Source of the DNA: Bacillus sp. S3
Lineage (GTDB): Bacteria; Bacillota; Bacilli; Bacillales; Cytobacillaceae
Reading direction: 5' to 3'
NCBI RefSeq assembly: GCF_005154805.1
Contig: NZ_CP039727.1
Coordinates: forward strand, 3,283,501 to 3,347,500
DNA length: 64,000 nt
Shown here: one piece after another, positions 62,887-64,000 of the stretch
Layout of the letters: each line of letters begins with the position of its first letter
How positions within the stretch are numbered: the first letter of the stretch is position 1
Made by a program: the position numbers and the translations under genes
Notes under the pieces: generated by a model
Seen by the model: only the letters and a program-made list of their open reading frames with translations
The model's database searches: none
Told to the model about the DNA's origin: nothing

Positions 62887-63472
62887 ATGCACTTTTTACA
62901 GTTGTTGATAATTTTTTAATCCATGCCTGCAACCGAATAAACAACAGCATAAAGATAACAGACATCATGATACCTTTTAGAATATTAAAAGGCAGGATTG
63001 CCGGTACCACTAAATTACGCATATCTGGAAAACCCATGAGAACTGTGTAGGCTGGTAATATGAAGAAATAATTTAAAATGCTCATTACAACGCCCATTAT
63101 TACGGTCCCAGCGATTAATCCAAGGGTCATTCCCTTTTTAGTCCTGAGTTTGTTATAAACAAAATAAGTTGGCAGGATAAAGACAATTCCTGCTAGGAAA
63201 TTGGCAATATGGCCTACAGGAATACCGGTTTGGCTTCCTGTCGCTATATAATTTAGAATATTCTTAAATAACTCTACTAATATTCCTGCTATCGGCCCGA
63301 AAATTAAAGCGGCAATCAATGCAGGAATGTCACTGAAATCGACAAACAAAAAATTAGGGAATAGCGGCAGCGGGAAATTTAAAAGCATTAATAGGTAGGC
63401 TATACTGCTCAACATCCCAATTGACACATACGCTTTTACCGATATTTTCTTCGTTTTCTTCATTTCTTTCAT
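62885..63472 (-). CDS. ribU: Riboflavin ECF transporter S component RibU
   Basis: Membrane protein of 195 residues that binds riboflavin with high affinity and works with the ECF energy module, which is not in this window. About six membrane segments; FSDIPALIAALIFGPIAGILVE (in parts) and IPVGHIANFLAG are family features. The ATG at 63470-63472 is behind GGAGAGAGG; a longer frame reaches into the leader terminator. Controlled by the FMN riboswitch upstream. Called ypaA in B. subtilis. Confidence 0.95.
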   Translation of the reverse strand: MKEMKKTKKISVKAYVSIGMLSSIAYLLMLLNFPLPLFPNFLFVDFSDIPALIAALIFGPIAGILVELFKNILNYIATGSQTGIPVGHIANFLAGIVFILPTYFVYNKLRTKKGMTLGLIAGTVIMGVVMSILNYFFILPAYTVLMGFPDMRNLVVPAILPFNILKGIMMSVIFMLLFIRLQAWIKKLSTTVKSA

Positions 63473-63541
63473 CTTCCTCTCTCCTTTTTTGATCCATCGC
63501 ATAAGGAAGAGAGGTTCAGCCAAAAGACGGCCCAAGTATAT

Positions 63542-63577
63542 AAAAATCCCTCAAGACAAATCGCTTGAGGGATTTTA
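63542..63577 (-). terminator. Terminator of the ribU FMN riboswitch
   Basis: The minus strand forms AAATCCCTCAAG with CTTGAGGGATTT around an 8-nt loop, then TTTTATA. It lies between the aptamer and the ribU start, so FMN binding would end transcription. Confidence 0.9.
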
Positions 63578-63635
63578 CAAAGGCACGCTTAATAAACGTT
63601 CGATAAATCAACATTTTTTGAACGTCTGCAGAACC

Positions 63636-63769
63636 TCCATCTTCTCCCATCCAGACTATACTGTCGGCTTTGGAATCGCACCAAATCCTGCCTTATAAAG
63701 GCTCGCGGGCTCATGGAGCATTGCTCCAAATACCGCCGATCGGGAATTTCACCCTGCCCCGAAGATAGA
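63636..63769 (-). ncRNA. FMN riboswitch (RFN element)
   Basis: Minus-strand aptamer with the conserved blocks GGGGCAGGGTGAAATTCCCG, GATCGGCGGTA, AGCCCGCGAGCC, GATTTGGTGCGATTCC, GCCGACAGTATAGTC and GGATGGGAGAAGATGG. It precedes a terminator and then ribU, the standard arrangement of a transcription-off switch. Confidence 0.97.
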
Positions 63770-63790
63770 TCGATATTAAATTACAACTTT

Positions 63791-63819
63791 ATTATACTAA
63801 AGAAATTCTTATTTGTTAA
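63791..63819 (-). promoter_or_regulatory. Sigma-A type promoter of the FMN riboswitch-ribU transcript
   Basis: The minus strand has TTAACA (63814-63819), a 17-nt spacer and TATAAT (63791-63796), about 25 nt before the aptamer. Confidence 0.8.
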
Positions 63820-63863
63820 GTATAAGGTTTCCTATGTTCTTTAATTGTCACTTTTCTAAAAGT

Positions 63864-63897
63864 AAAAAAATTCCCGCTGACAAATGCCAACGGGTTT
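63864..63897 (-). terminator. Terminator of the LysM gene
   Basis: The minus strand forms CCCGTTG with CAGCGGG (one wobble), then AATTTTTTT, just past the stop at 63906-63908. Confidence 0.8.
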
Positions 63898-63905
63898 CTA
63901 GGATA

Positions 63906-64000
63906 TTATTGAACAATTAACGTTTGATTTGGCTTAATGAGATCAGTTGTCAGATTGTTTATTTGTTTAATTCTTTCTACAGAAGTATTTTGTTTTCGAG
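63906..64000 (-). CDS. LysM-domain protein, C-terminal fragment
   Basis: Partial gene cut by the window end; only the last 30 codons are visible. They encode NTSVERIKQINNLTTDLIKP and end in NQTLIVQ. This is the second half of a LysM peptidoglycan-binding domain, which ends the protein. The rest, and so the enzyme or coat function, is outside the window. A terminator follows on minus. Confidence 0.7.
   Translation of the reverse strand, partial: RKQNTSVERIKQINNLTTDLIKPNQTLIVQ

Overview
The window is a contiguous stretch of a low-GC, endospore-forming Firmicutes chromosome of the family Bacillaceae. Gene content and order follow the Bacillus subtilis ponA-to-ypaA segment almost gene for gene. 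Spore genes (spoIVA, sleB-ypeB, cotJABC, ypjB, yphF), bacillithiol genes (bshA, bshB1, ypdA) and the menaquinol-cytochrome c reductase (qcrABC) all point to an aerobic, spore-forming bacillus. It is not B. subtilis itself: several B. subtilis genes are missing from the locus (asnS, the trp genes, cheR, ypfA) and several are extra (an MBL-like gene, an amidohydrolase-like gene, plsC, ansA, a CBS-ACT gene). A genus such as Neobacillus or Mesobacillus is possible, but that is inference. No rRNA, tRNA, IS element, prophage or CRISPR array was seen.

Layout. 1-1.2 kb: 3' end of the class A PBP gene ponA on +. 1.2-8.8 kb: ypoC, nth, dnaD, aspB, ypmB, ypmA, a degenerate metallo-beta-lactamase-like secreted protein and dinG, all on -. 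8.9-11.3 kb: the panBCD operon with its own promoter and a structured leader ending in an intrinsic terminator, probably the pan RNA motif. 11.3-16.9 kb: ypjD-dapB-mgsA-bshB1-bshA-cca-birA, tightly packed and partly overlapping. 17-20.2 kb: membrane genes ypjC (+), yugP-like, ypjB and ypjA. 20.2-25.8 kb: qcrABC, ypiF, reoY/ypiB, ypiA and an amidohydrolase-like gene. 25.9-32.1 kb: the aromatic supraoperon aroC-aroB-aroH-hisC-tyrA-aroA without trp genes. 32.2-36.9 kb: hbs, folE-mtrB, hepS-menG-hepT and ndk. 37.2-43.3 kb: spoIVA, yphF, DUF2768 protein, gpsA, der and yphA. 43.4-47.5 kb: ypzI (+), fni, ypfD, plsC, cmk and ypfB. 47.6-54.9 kb: sleB-ypeB, prsW, ansA, ypdA, glutamate dehydrogenase and mecB. 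55-62.3 kb: ypbG, a CBS-ACT protein, cotJABC (+), ypbF, ypbE, ypbD, recQ and ypbB. 62.4-64 kb: ferredoxin (+), ribU under an FMN riboswitch with terminator, and the 3' end of a LysM gene.

Functional links. hepS/hepT and menG make the menaquinone used by qcrABC. aroC/B/H, tyrA, aroA and hisC supply chorismate, phenylalanine and tyrosine. folE and mtrB are paired as in the B. subtilis mtr operon even though the trp operon that the MtrB (TRAP) protein would control is not here. bshB1, bshA and ypdA cover bacillithiol synthesis and recycling.

The window is mainly conserved chromosomal backbone and no clear new multi-gene system was found. The best leads are the pan leader, two enzyme-like proteins that have lost their metal-binding motifs, a nested competing-hairpin region upstream of hbs, a hairpin that buries the ypfB ribosome binding site, and a GC-rich repeat-like block beside ypdA.
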